A stretch of 64,000 nt of DNA from Pontederia crassipes (taxonomy: Eukaryota > Streptophyta > Magnoliopsida > Commelinales > Pontederiaceae): assembly GCA_030549335.1 (NCBI GenBank), contig JAUKPH010000017.1:10749501-10813500 (forward strand). Direction: 5' to 3'. Shown here piece after piece: positions 1 through 10,808 of this stretch. The translations under genes were made by a program, and so were the position numbers. Under the pieces are notes generated by a model. The model had not been told where the DNA came from and did not search any database. It saw only the letters and a program-made list of their open reading frames with translations. The number at the start of each line of letters is the position of its first letter. The first letter of the stretch is position 1.

Positions 1-1337
1 CGAAGAAGAAGAAGAGAGAGAGGAGGGGGATATCGGATGCGGCAGATTCGTACGGATCTGGCCGGATCCGCATCGGATGCAGCCGATCTCGGAGGCGGAC
101 GAAGAAGAAGAAGAGAGAGAGGAGGATCTCGGATGCGGCTGATCTCGAATGCGACCGATCTCTTCTTTGATGGCCGGCGAAAAGGGGCGAGAGAGCACGG
201 CGGCGGGCAAGAGCGAGGTGGAGGCGGGGCGAGAGAGCGGCCGCGGCGGGCGAGAGCACGGCCGCGGCGGGCGAGAGCACGGCCGCGGCGGGCGAGAGCA
301 CGGCCGCGGCGGGCGAGGGCATGGCGGCGGCGGGCGAGAGCACGACGGCGGCGGGCGAGAGCACGACGGCGGCGGGCGAGAGCACGGCGGTGGAGACGAG
401 AGCGGCGGCAGGTCAAGAGACCGGCGGAGGGGGTGAGAGAGAGCCGGCGGGTGCAAGAGAGCGGCAGATCCGTGCGGATCTGGCCGTATCCGCGTCGGAT
501 GCAGCCGATCTCGGAGGCGGACGAAGAAGAAGAAGAGAGAGAGGAGGGGGATATCGGATGCGGCAGATCCGTGCGGATCTGGCCGGATCCGCGTCGGATG
601 CAGCCGATCTCGGAGGCGGACGAAGAAGAAGAAGAGAGAGAGGAGGAGGATCTCGGATGCGTCTGATCTCGAATGCGACTGATCTCTTCTTTGATGGCCG
701 GCGAAAAGGGGCGAGAGAGCACGGCGGCGGGCAAGAGCGCGATGGAGGCGGGGCGAGAGAGCGGCTGCGGCGGGCGAGAGCACGGCGGCGGCGGGCGAGG
801 GCACGGCGGCGGCGGGCGAGGGCACGGTGGCGGCGGGCGAGAGCACGGCGGCGGCGGGCGAGAGCACGGCGGTGGAGGCGAGAGCGGCGGCGGGTCAAGA
901 GACCGGCGGAGGGGGTGAGAGAGAGCGGCGGGTGCGAGAGAGCGGCAGATCCGTGCGGATCTGGCCGGATCCGCGTCGGATGCAGCCGATCTCAGAGGCG
1001 GACGAAGAAGAAGAGAGAGAGGAGGAGGATCTCGGATGCGGCTGATCTCGAATGCGACCGATCTCTTCTTTGATGGCCGGCGAAAAGGGGCGAGAGAGCA
1101 CGGCGGAGGGCAAGAGCGCGATGGAGGCGGGGCGAGAGAGCTGCCGCGGCGGGCGAGAGCACAGCCGCGGCGGGCGAGGGCACGGCGGCGGCGGGCGAGA
1201 GCATAGTGGCGGCGGGCGAGAGCATGGCGGTGGAGGCGAGAGCGGCGGCGGTCGAGAGCGGCGGCGGGTCAAGAGACCGGCGGAGGGGGTGAGAGAGAGC
1301 CGGCGGGTGCGAGAGAGCGGCAGATCCGTGCGGATCT
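1..1337 (+). repeat. GC-rich hierarchical tandem repeat
   Basis: A large unit recurs with the landmark TCTTCTTTGATGGCCGGCGA near 161-180, 685-704 and 1064-1083, giving spacings of about 524 and 379 bp. Within each unit lies an array of a 21-bp minisatellite of the type CGGCGGGCGAGAGCACGGC, followed by segments with GATCCGTGCGGATCTGGCC and a short GAAGAA/GAGAGA run. The first unit is longer because the GGATCTGG-to-GAGGAGG segment is itself duplicated. Long open frames occur on both strands, but they are arginine/glycine/glutamate-rich by composition and look non-coding. The repeat is open at the left edge of the window. Confidence 0.9.
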
Positions 1338-1662
1338 GGCCGGATCTGAAGAAGAGAGAGAGAGGAGGGGGCGACTGCGCGGACGAAGAAGAGAGGAAGA
1401 GAGAGAGAGAGGAGGGGGCGACTGTGCGGACGAAGAAGAGAGAGAGGAGGGGGCGACTGCGTGGACGAAGAAAAGAGGAAGAGAGAGAGAGAGAGAGAGA
1501 GAGAGGAGGGGGCGACTGCGCGGACGAAGAAGAGAGGAAGAGAGAGAGAGGAGGAGGGGGCGACTGCGCGGACGAAGAAGAGAGAGAGAGGAGGGGGCGA
1601 CTGCGCGGAGCCGCAGACGAAGAAGAGAGGAAGAGAGAGAGAGAGGAGGGCTGCGATTGAGG
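1338..1662 (+). repeat. purine-rich minisatellite
   Basis: Six or so imperfect copies of a roughly 50-bp unit: a GAAGAAGAGAGAGGA tract followed by GGGGGCGACTGCGCGGAC. The plus strand is almost all A and G, interrupted only by the short GCGACTGCG core. Strong purine/pyrimidine strand asymmetry of this kind can form triplex DNA. No coding function is claimed. Confidence 0.85.
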
Positions 1663-1917
1663 TGATTGAAAGAAAAAAAGAGAGGAGGGATGCATTATCG
1701 GGGAATCGGGGCCCCGACGGAGCGGGGGGAACTACCCCCGCCCCGATCCCCGAAAGAGGGGGCGGGGCAGTTTGGCTCCCATCTCCGCCCCCGCAGGGAA
1801 AAAATTCCCCGAAGATGGGCCCCGAATGGGAAATCCCCGCGGGACCCGCGGGGGTGAGGAATATTGCCACCCCTAGTCGTTGACCAGTTTCGTGTATACT
1901 TATTTTACGCACACGCG

Positions 1918-1977
1918 CTGGAAATAAATTCGAAAAATAATAATGTTACATATATTATTTTTCGAATTTATTTCCAG
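1918..1977. repeat. perfect 25-bp inverted repeat with 10-nt loop
   Basis: The arms at 1918-1942 and 1953-1977 are exact reverse complements, beginning CTGGAAATAAATTCG, and are separated by ATGTTACATA. The transcript of either strand would form a long uninterrupted hairpin. It lies about 0.7 kb downstream of the stop codon of the minus-strand receptor-like gene and 43 bp from the hAT-like terminus at 1875. No flanking direct repeat was found that would make it a transposon footprint. Confidence 0.95.
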
Positions 1978-2186
1978 TGAACCTCCTTATCTGCCTTTTC
2001 AGGTTTCGTTTGATTTTTGGTAAGATTTTAGAGCTTTCCACCTTTATCTAATTTGCAGCTTTAGTTTGATTTTTAGTACAACACTTTGGACCTTTCCCAC
2101 TGGATCAGATCGATACAACAAAAAGGAAAAAAATAACACAAACGATCTATCCACTTCTTGTTTGTTGACAGATACTGGGCTTGTCG

Positions 2187-2333
2187 TTAGAACTTAGAAG
2201 AGTCACCAAACAGAACTGGCAAGAGCTCAAACTTCAAAGAAGCAAAGGTTTCCGGAAACGATGTGTTTGAAACGGATTCTTGTTCATTGACCGAGGTAGA
2301 AGCTCGCACATTTTCGAAGGCCAGGAACTCCAT
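2187..2333 (-). CDS. small ORF of uncertain status (48 aa)
   Basis: An ATG-initiated frame beginning MEFLAFENVRASTSVNEQES and ending in a serine/lysine/phenylalanine tail before TAA. It lies downstream of the last exon of the ERD2-related gene, on the same strand, where a 3' UTR would be expected. Composition is protein-like rather than low complexity, so it may be a remnant exon or an alternative last exon, but no family is recognised and no splice link was established. It may simply be chance open sequence. Confidence 0.2.
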   Translation of the reverse strand: MEFLAFENVRASTSVNEQESVSNTSFPETFASLKFELLPVLFGDSSKF

Positions 2334-2707
2334 AAAAAAAAAGAAAAGAAAAAGGAATATTGATCATTGAAAATCTATCACTATGTTCTTTTTCCAGAAA
2401 TAAATGTTTCTGAAATTTGAACTAAAAGTTATTAGCTCTCCTCCACAGGTCAACTTTCATTGCTAAAACAAAAGACTTGATGTGTGTCGCCGCACACTTT
2501 TATTCTCAAGTTATATAATAGTTCATCCCAAAGGTCAATGTTGAACTATCATGCGATTAAAAAGTACAAGGTTAATCAGCAGAAAAATTAATTAGGATCA
2601 TGTATATCTACACCTACATGTGGATGAACTATAAAACTTACACTAGTTGCAACTCTCAAACACGAGATAGGTTGACAGTAAGTTCAAATTAACTTATGCT
2701 GCAAAGA

Positions 2708-5700
2708 TCACACCACACCAGAAGGAAGACGAAGCACCAGTTGTCCTCCAACAAGGCTGCGTGAAGAAAAAAGGAAAAAGAAAAAAGAAAAGGGTTCAGG
2801 TTTGAAACGTAAAAAAATGTGGAAATTTTGAGTATAATACTTGACCGTTACCTCTTCACGTAATAGTAGCAGAAATCTGCAAGGATGAACGTTTGAACAA
2901 TCTCAGCAAGAAGAACCATAGGCGGCCACAAGCCATAGCCCAGAGCTGTCAGCAGGCGCCCACGAGTATCCAAGACCTGTAACAACGAATTTTTTTTTCA
3001 ATAAACTATCCTACATTGGTAATTCCAAAAGACCATCCTGTATTTGTTAGTAAATGCACATTCAATAAAAATATTTCATTTCAGATTGACACCAATCTAA
3101 TAGGACAGTTTTTTCTTCATACAGATTCCAACCAACCATCTTATCTTGTGAGATGGAACACATTCAGCTCTACTTACAAGACAGAAAATGCTAGAGCAAG
3201 CTAACGAAAAACTACGTTAATAGACTGAAGATGACAATATAACATATAGGAAGCTATCAATAAAATGTAATACAAAAATGGTCAACTTGGGTAGATGCAA
3301 TTTGGCCCTTTCCACAATTTGTGCTTGAGGATTTTCTGTAGTAATTAAATAGTAAAAGAAAATGATGAATCCCATAAGAGGCAAACCTGAAGGACCCAAT
3401 GTGCACAACTCAGAAATCTTGCAACACCCAGTGCAAATACATAATGTGCCGTGAACGGTTCAACAATCTAGCAAAAATTGTGAATCTAGTTAGATAAATC
3501 TTGAAACTGAGAGAGGCACTGAATTTTCAACTTATACCTTTGTGTTTTGCATCAGACGCAGTTGAGGCAACACAGATACTGCTTCCAAATAAACACAAAA
3601 TGCCCAAGCAATCCGGTTGACAATATTATGTGATGTCGAAGGATGAACTAGAAGAGCCAACACTGCACAGGGTATCACCTACAGTCATCAAAAGAGCTAA
3701 GCATCATCTAAATATAATGCAAAATGTAATCAAACCAAGAGGCAGAGTTACGTATTACCCAGAATAAAATACCACTGGTTAGTTCATTATTTCAAATGCA
3801 ATGAGATAAAATGGATGAGCTAAAAGATAAATAATAAATCTTTAATATTGAAGATATAAGTGACAAAATGGGGCAAGGACATCTTGGTGTTCTTAGTTAT
3901 ATACCATCAGAACGTTATTCAATTTTTTTGTTTCATATAGTTCGAATTCCCTAACTTTGTTTGTAACAATGCTCCCTAACTTGTAATTTGTAATAAACAG
4001 CCCATTAAATTGTAACAGCAATTTAACAAACTATTTTGCTGAAGTGAGTGTCATGTGTTGTCCATGTGACACCGAGGATTGATCATATTTAAAATCAAAA
4101 TATAAATATAATATAATGTAGATGCAGAGGATATTATAATGTAGGTGCAGAGGATATCAATCATCATTTTTTTTAAATGTGGGATGGCTAAGGAGGAGGG
4201 TTGTGTTAGGCCCCGGCGTAAAACCCTATCGAATCTCATGAACATGGATCAACGAGTCGTATGATCCATGTAGCCGACTCCACCTAGTGGGATAAGGCTT
4301 TGTTGTTGTTGTTGTTGTTGTGGGATGGCTAAGGAGGCATGAAATATAGTGGGATGTCAATGGTTGAATTTTTCTAGCGATCTTTTCATTATGGTGGCAG
4401 ACAACAAGATGTTAGGGTGTTTGTCTCAAGATATAGGCGAGTGCTTCTCAAGATTCGGGCGGGTATTTCCAGTTGCTACATTGTAGGCTACTTGGTCTAA
4501 AAGGAATGCTGTTTCTGTTATATTCAGGGGGAAAGGTGTTACATAGCTCATATTATCACACATACCCTTAATCTGACTAAGATATGGGCTGGAGATTAAA
4601 AGTTTTGGGGGAATAATCTATGCCCACTTCCCGTTTCAAAAATAATAATAATTTATGACCACACTGTCTAAGTTGTAACTTTTTTTATCTGTTCAATAAA
4701 ATAGGATAGCTACAACCTTTGTGGCTATCCTTTTACCTCTTGAGAAAAAAGGAGGGCATACCACCCTCCTCTCTTGCATCCAATGAGGTGGGGATTAATG
4801 ATATCTTAAAGTAAAATAAAAAAGTATATATACAATATTTATAAAAATGGGGAGCATGCTGCCCCATCCTCTCACCCATGTCCAACAAAAGAGGTGGGAG
4901 CAATGTTGTCAAAATCGCAAGTTAACTCGTAAAATCGTCCGCTTTTACGATGCTACCAGGGAAAACCGAGTTGGATCGGTCGCCAACTCGGTTTTGTCCG
5001 GCACACGATAGATCGTAAAATCGGTTGACACGGCGTGCTGCCGTGCCAACCTTTTTCGTACCAAATGCGTACCTCATTTTGCCCTAAGCATTTGTTCCAT
5101 TTCTGTCGCCGGTCGCTGCTGTCCCTGCTGTTGCCGTCGGCGATTGCTGCTGTTGCTGTCGGCGGTTGCTGCCGCCACCTATTGCTCGCCACTCGCCAGG
5201 TTTCTCTCCTCTCTCACGCCTTCTCCCTCGCTCCCTCTCTTCCTCTTCTAGCAGCTCCAGGGTGTTCTCTTCCGTTCGCAAGCAGAGTCCCCTCTGTTCA
5301 CAAGCAGTGTGTGAGACCACTCGCCGGTCGCCGCGTGCTATCCATGCTTGCTGATGCTGTTGATCTCGTCTCGCTCCGTCTCCTGCCTTTTCCTTCTTCC
5401 CTCTCTCCACTCTAGGGCAGAGCGTAACATTTTTTTGGGTATGTACTATGTATATGTCTTGTCCCCTCTGCTCCTCTCTGCTCCCCAGACTCATCCTCTC
5501 TACTGAGGAGAGAGGATAGAATCCTTTGTTTTTCGGGTTTGCAAAAGAGAGAGACAATAGAAAGGGTATTTTTTTTCTTGATTTGCTAGAAAAGACTTTG
5601 TACTCTTGGTCCATATTTTTTTCATGCTTTTTTAAATGTTTTGTTTTTCTGCTGATATTGCTAATTTATTAATTATTATAACTTATTAAATCATTACGTA

Positions 5701-8700
5701 TTACTAGATTTTCTGAATGATTTTAAATTATTAATTTATAGATAAATTAGGTGTTAAGCAATAATATTAATTAAAATTAAAATATAATTTTGGTAGAATC
5801 GACCGATCTGTGTTACGATCTCACGTTTTACGTGTTCACCCGGCCTTTCCGTGTCGACTCCGATTTACGAGTTTGACAACAATGGGTGGGAGTGGCACCC
5901 CCCTGTTCCACCTCTCTCATCATAGGAGAGGAGGGGTGGAAAAATGCCAATTTTTTTTCAATATCATATATATCCCTCAAAAAACATATTTTGACACATG
6001 AAATCGAATTTTAACAAAGCAATTCAGGTTAGGTGGATTCTTTTATTTATTTATTTACTTATTCTTTGAGATAAGTTAGAGGGATTCATTTGGGACCATT
6101 TTGTTACTCAAGACTACTCACTTTTCAGTCAACACCTAAAGCTATGTTTGGCTCACTCTTCTGAGTAAGAAGACTCGCATAGTTCCAGTTCTAAGCATGA
6201 TATGACCTAAATGGTTTACAATGAACACATACAAAAACCTTGATAGAACAAAGGAAACAGTTGAAAAATATCTAGCATCTGCCCTCAGGAAGATAACAAG
6301 GTCAGAGTGTAATGCTTATTGAGAATTTTCTCTCACAAAAAGATCATCAATCCTTTCTCTATTTAACCATCAAGGTGAATAGAAATATGGCCAAAGAAAG
6401 TATGCAAAATCAATGGGTCAATTATGTAAAGTAGCAGAATACACACAAGAATATATGACTCTTGTCTCAAAAAAAAATGGAAGACAGGAAAAAATAACAC
6501 AAACTTAAGACGCTGATTGAAATACATTATATTTGCTTCCAACGTCACACTTTTCAGAAATGCAACATTGTTAATATCTTTTGTGAAGAATTACATGGAA
6601 GCTATCATATAATTTACTCTCCAAAGATTTTTGGCAATGAATAAACTCAAAAAAAAAAAAAAAAATTGAGCTTAATAGGTCATTTTATCGTAGAATTAGA
6701 GTCTCGGAGGTTAGCGAAGCTCTTAAGAAAATGGAGAATGGTAAAGCCGTTGGACCGGATGGTATACCGATTGAAGTTTGGAAATGTTTAGGAGAAAAAT
6801 GTGTGTTGTGGTTATGTAAACTATTTAATGAGATTTTACGGTCGAAAAAGATGCCTGATGATTGGAGATTAAGTACATTAGTTCCTATTTACAAAAATAA
6901 AGGGGATATTCAGAATTGTGCAAATTATAGAGGGATTAAACTTATGAGTCACACTATGAAATTATGGGAAAAAGTGATTGAGCATAGATTGAGAATGGAG
7001 ACTAGTATTTCTGAGAGACAATTTGGGTTCATGCCAGGAAGATCCACTACAGAGGCGATTTATTTACTAAGGGGGATGATGGAGAAGTATCGAAGTAGGA
7101 GAAGAGACTTACATATGGCTTTCATTGACTTAGAGAAGACGTATGATCGGGTACCAAGGGATGTACTTTGGAAAGCCTTGCAAAAGAAGAGGGTGAATGT
7201 TGCCTACATTAAGGTAATACAAGATATGTACGATGGGGCATTGACTAGGGTTAGGACACCCGGAGGTGAGACAAATGAATTTCCTATAGGAATTGGCCTA
7301 CATCAAGGATCAGCTTTAAGCCCGTATCTATTTAACTTAGTTATCGATGCTATAACCGAGAGTATCACAGAGGAGGTACCTAAGTGCATGCTATTTGCGG
7401 ATGATATAGTACTTTTAGCGGATTCAAGAGAAGAGATTAATACAAAATTGGAAATATGGAGAAATACGTTGGAGTCAAAGGGTTTTCGTTTAAGTAGGAA
7501 TAAAACAGAATATATGCATAGCAATTTCACAAATAAACAACTTAGAGACGATTTGAAAGTTAGGTTAGGGGAGGATATAATTCCTCAAGTGACAAAGTTT
7601 AAATATTTAGGATCAATTGTAAGACAAGATGGTGAGATTGATGACGATGTTAATCATAGAATTCAAGCTGGTTGGTGTAAGTGGAGGAAAGCCACTGGAG
7701 TTCTTTGTGATAGAAAAGTACCCAATAAAGTTAAAGAAAAATTCTATCGTACTGCTATAAGGCCAGCAGTGTTATATGGTAGTGAATGTTGGGCTATGAA
7801 GGGACAACATGAATGTAAAGTGGGGGTAGCCGAAATGAGGATGTTGAGATGGATGTGTGGTCATACAAGATTAGATAAGATTAGGAATGACCATATACGT
7901 GAACGAGTCGGAGTGGCTCCTATTAGTGAGAAAATGGTAGAGAATCGTTTGAGATGGTTTGGTCATGTTCAGAGAAGACCATTAGATGCGCCAGTAAGAA
8001 GAGTAGATCAAATAATCTGGAGTCCGATTAAAAGAGGAAGAGGGAGGCCAAGGCGGACACTTGGCGAACTAATAGAGCAAGATCTATTGGTGAATAATAT
8101 ACCGAAAGGTTTGGTTACTAATAGAGCGGAATGGCGTCGTATGATCCATGTAGCCGACCCCACCTAGTGGGATAAGGCTTTGTTGTTGTTGTTGTTGAAT
8201 AAACTCAAAATCTGACAGAATGCCAAAACCTTATAAACCATTAGACTGCAAGACTGAATCAATAAGATGCTGAACATGGGCGTTCAATTACCATAATTTA
8301 GATGTCTAGTATCTTACCACATAGTATATAGCAAAGTTATCCTTATCCGCCATGTAGCTTGACTTCAGTTTAAACCGAATCATATAAATAACCCAAAGGG
8401 TAGTTGCCAGAGTGGCAGAATCCAGTAGTGTGTGAATATCATACTCCATAACAAAGCTGCAGTACAGTCTAGCAGCTAAAAATAGAGCAGTCAGATCCTG
8501 AGACTTCAGTGAAAGTCCTGCAAAATTCAAAATCTTCAGATCAATGAAAAACTAAAAGCAAGTTGGCATAATAACTCAAGTACAGTTACCAAATTCTGCT
8601 TAACACTTCAGAAAGATAGGAAAAGTGGGGATAGAAAACCATCTGAAATGTAAGCAAGCCTGCATCCTAACTGCATCACAAATCACAACTACAACTGACT

Positions 8701-9865
8701 ATTAAATGGGGGGTGGGGCGTGACAACATAAAGGTTTTGTATAATGCTCAACTTTTTAGTGCTTCAATAGTCCAAATCAGGATTCAAATATGATCACACT
8801 AGCATCATATAGAGAACTTTTCGATCTTAAATAATTTTCCAATTCCACAAGCATCCTAATTAGAAGAAAGGAAGGCATGCAAACAACTCTGTCCAAAAAG
8901 CCCTAAGTGTTAAAGAAATGGGAAATGGAAAAAGTCATATGTAGGCACCGGTACTACACCCATTCCACACTACTCTAAAAGACCCAAGCCCCTGAAAATT
9001 GAAGTTTCTATCTAACGAGACAACATCAGGAAACACAACTACCTCCCATTTGTGAAATTTGACTGCTTTATCAAATAGAATATGATCAACACTCCACCTC
9101 TGCTTCAATTGACAAATAGTCATGCAATTGTTTAGTGACCAGTAGCTGAAGCTTAGAAGGATTTTAATAAGTTGACGACGATTCCAGGCACTATAATATT
9201 TCCGCAAAAAAAAGCTCTTAAAAAAGGAAATATTTCCGCAAAAAAGAAAAAAATATTAATTCGGTGAACCTTTTGTTTTTTACGAATACCTAAACAACAG
9301 TTGATAAAACTATAATATGCTTCTTTCCTATGAAATTCCAACATCACGCCTCCACTTCCAAGCTATTAGAAAACGCAGAGATTGCTCTCAGAATCCCCCA
9401 ATTGAAACCCTGGGGACCTAAATCATATCTCCTATCTCTCATATAAAGAAGGGGAAGGAACAAATGCACAGAAATCACGCATGCATTGTTTTTGAGATTG
9501 CCCAAAAAAATCTAAAAATATTACTACTGCTATTAAAGCGCGTGGAAATGCATTCAACCAGTTTTCTTCTCCTAGGGAGGGAGGGAGGGAGAGCATAAGG
9601 GCTAAGGGAGGGAGAGCATAAGGGCCAAGGGAGGACGATCACCAGCGCAGGTGCGCTCCTTGGTGAGCTTGTAGATGAGGACGGAGATGCCGATAGCATG
9701 AGCAGCCTCGGCCGCAACGAAGAGGTTGTCGTGGTCGTGGACGATGAAGCGGAGGAAGGCGATCGCCGCCATGCCCGTCACCACGCAGAGGAATGCCTTC
9801 ACCTTCGGCGGCTGCCGCTTGACCCATCCCACCACCGCGTTCACCGGCCGCCGAGTCCTGCTCAT
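2708..9865 (-). CDS. ER lumen protein-retaining receptor family protein (ERD2/KDEL-receptor-related), 6 exons
   Basis: Coding exons on the minus strand are 9865-9643, 8517-8318, 3678-3538, 3467-3387, 2976-2852 and 2756-2708. They total 819 nt, that is 272 aa plus TGA. Every intron is GT-AG and phases match (for example G|GA for Gly at the first junction). The product starts MSRTRRPVNAVVGW and contains conserved stretches DIHTLLDSATLATTLWVIYM, LPQLRLMQ, EPFTAHYVFALGVARFL and FILADFCYYYVK, diagnostic of the seven-span ERD2 family. The 272-aa length and basic N-terminal extension match the plant ERD2-related proteins rather than the roughly 215-aa classical HDEL receptor, so HDEL retrieval is not assured. 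It should act in ER/Golgi membranes. Exon 1 is GC-rich. Intron 2 (3679-8317) is swollen by transposons, yet the frame has no lesion, so the gene is probably functional. The start is the first ATG of the conserved family N-terminus. Confidence 0.96.
4197..4318 (+). mobile_element. SINE with RTE-type 3' tail (copy 1)
   Basis: About 122 bp, flanked by a 19-bp direct repeat TGTGGGATGGCTAAGGAGG at 4178-4196 and 4319-4337. The 5' part (TTGTGTTAGGC, then CCTATCGAATCTCATGAAC, which resembles a pol III B box) is followed by a 3' part matching the end of the RTE LINE in the same intron: GTATGATCCATGTAGCC, CCTAGTGGGATAAGGC and a TTG repeat. A long TSD plus a tail shared with a LINE is the hallmark of a SINE mobilised by that LINE. 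It resembles Au-type plant SINEs as I recall them. An A box is not clear, so it may be 5'-truncated. Confidence 0.8.
4901..5884. mobile_element. hAT-type non-autonomous element (984 bp)
   Basis: Flanked by an exact 8-bp direct repeat GGTGGGAG (4893-4900 and 5885-5892), the size expected for hAT. Imperfect terminal inverted repeats read CAATGTTGTCAAAATCG on the left and, reversed, CATTGTTGTCAAACTCG on the right. The interior carries a GC- and pyrimidine-rich stretch at 5035-5415 (TGCTGTTGCTGTCGGCGG and similar), which could be captured genic or UTR sequence. No transposase is present. Confidence 0.8.
5885..6637. other. intronic AT-rich sequence, no feature
   Basis: Between the hAT element and the LINE. 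It contains a few inverted fragments (GGAGAGGAGGGGTGG matched by CCACCTCTCTC nearby) but nothing that could be closed as an element or gene. Confidence 0.6.
6653..8195 (+). mobile_element. 5'-truncated RTE-clade LINE
   Basis: A non-LTR retrotransposon insertion flanked by a 15-bp duplication TGAATAAACTCAAAA (6638-6652 and 8196-8210). It begins inside the ORF after an A run and ends with CCTAGTGGGATAAGGC followed by TTG repeats, the microsatellite-type tail of the RTE clade. The endonuclease domain and 5' end are missing, as is usual for target-primed insertions. It is antisense to the ERD2-related gene. Confidence 0.93.
6669..8167 (+). pseudogene. RTE LINE reverse transcriptase fragment, uninterrupted frame
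   Basis: The reading frame is open from the truncation point (first ATG at 6731, 478 aa from there) to TAG at 8165-8167. Recognisable RT blocks in order are KAVGPDGIPIEVWK, LVPIYKNKGD with NYRGIKLMSH, ERQFGFMPGRSTTEAIY, a DLEKTYDRVPRD block, GLHQGSALSPYLFNLVIDAI and the catalytic MLFADDIVLL (Asp-Asp near residue 223). These are followed by the C-terminal LRWFGHVQRR region typical of RTE proteins. The endonuclease domain is absent, so the product cannot support insertion alone. The lack of stops suggests a relatively recent copy. Confidence 0.92.
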
Positions 9866-10742
9866 GATTACGCCCCTTGATGCCGCAGTCGCCGCTGCGA
9901 TGCGATCGGACAGACCGAAAGATCAATCGAACTGGAACGAAATCGAGTCGAAGAACAAAAAATGTGAGGGATACAATACAAGAAAAAAAATGGGGGAAAT
10001 TATCGCTTTTTTAACCCTGTGGGCGACGAACGAATAAAAGGAAAGAAATGCGGAAGCAGCGGGAAACGGATTTTGGAGTGGGGAAACGTTGTCCCTCTTT
10101 TGTTTCCTCCGACAACGCGTGACGCGTCGTCGTAAATCCAAGAAACAATTATAAATTCGAGAATCCTTGATAAATAATAAAAATATATAATTTAATACGA
10201 TTATTAATTGAGAAAATATATAATAAAAAAACATTTGACGTATATATTAAATAGTAAAGATGATTAAAACTAAGACCATCCAATTATCCGATGGCATGAT
10301 TAAGTCATATTCAAAAAATATGATTATTCAATAGTTATAATTTATTTAGTCTTTAATGGTACATTCTTATTATCAAATTGCTCAAATAAATATATATTAT
10401 TTCATCTCAGAATTATATAATTAATTTAATAATGAGTTATAATTATTAAATTAATTAAATAATAAAATAAATGTTAGTTCGAGATACTCTACGTACTTAT
10501 TAATTAACGCTTTAATAAGAGACATTTTTTTCGAAATTAAAGGATTTTGAATTCAAATTCCAATGTTTTTTAATAATAAGGTGTCTCTTTATTTGGAAAC
10601 GGATGATCCTTTTAAGAAATTTTCAGCGAATAGTTGAATTGAGAGTATATTTGAACGGAGTGAAACATAATGATGAATCAAAAAGTTATATGACTTAAAA
10701 AGTAGATGTGATAGATTAATTTTTTATGAGATTTAAATTAAA
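9866..10742 (-). promoter_or_regulatory. 5' flank of the ERD2-related gene
   Basis: Upstream of the start codon the minus strand runs through a short GC-rich leader and then AT-rich DNA. The CGACAACGCGTGACGCGTCG segment at 10110-10129 is a compact GC-rich palindrome-like site that could belong to the core promoter region, but no TATA box can be assigned with confidence. No other gene is visible here. Confidence 0.35.
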
Positions 10743-10752
10743 AATAATAATA

Positions 10753-10806
<54 letters not shown>
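10743..10806 (+). repeat. ATT trinucleotide microsatellite
   Basis: About twenty tandem ATT/AAT triplets in AT-rich intergenic DNA. Confidence 0.97.

Positions 10807-10808
<2 letters not shown>

Larger units (their letters stand above)
1..1875. mobile_element. possible right part of a hAT-like element carrying the tandem repeats
   Basis: The block ends at 1875 with a sequence that reads TAGGGGTGGCAATATTCC on the minus strand, a typical terminus of plant hAT-type elements. Just inside it (about 1690-1860) is a GC-rich subterminal stretch full of GGGGCCCCG-like runs. The left terminus would lie outside the window, so no target-site duplication can be tested. If correct, the tandem repeats upstream are internal cargo of this element. 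It could instead be an isolated fragment. Confidence 0.4.
3679..8317 (-). other. transposon-swollen intron 2 of the ERD2-related gene
   Basis: The intron starts GTAAGA and ends ACTGTAG. It holds three separate insertions, each with target duplications: a SINE, a hAT-type element and a truncated RTE LINE. The rest is AT-rich with no further coding signal. The SINE and the LINE are in the antisense orientation to the host gene. Confidence 0.9.

Noticed and set aside
37-1912. Long overlapping reading frames (up to 306 codons) on both strands
   Set aside because: They follow from GC/purine-rich tandem repeats whose units are multiples of three; composition is Arg/Gly/Glu or Ser/Leu/Pro runs without any domain.
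5035-5614. 126- and 176-codon frames on opposite strands
   Set aside because: Both lie inside the hAT element, overlap each other and show only low-complexity residues.
7303-7530. 75-codon minus-strand frame
   Set aside because: Antisense shadow of the RTE reverse transcriptase.
9602-10037. Additional frames overlapping exon 1 of the receptor-like gene
   Set aside because: Shadows of the GC-rich exon 1 and its leader; the conserved protein accounts for the region.
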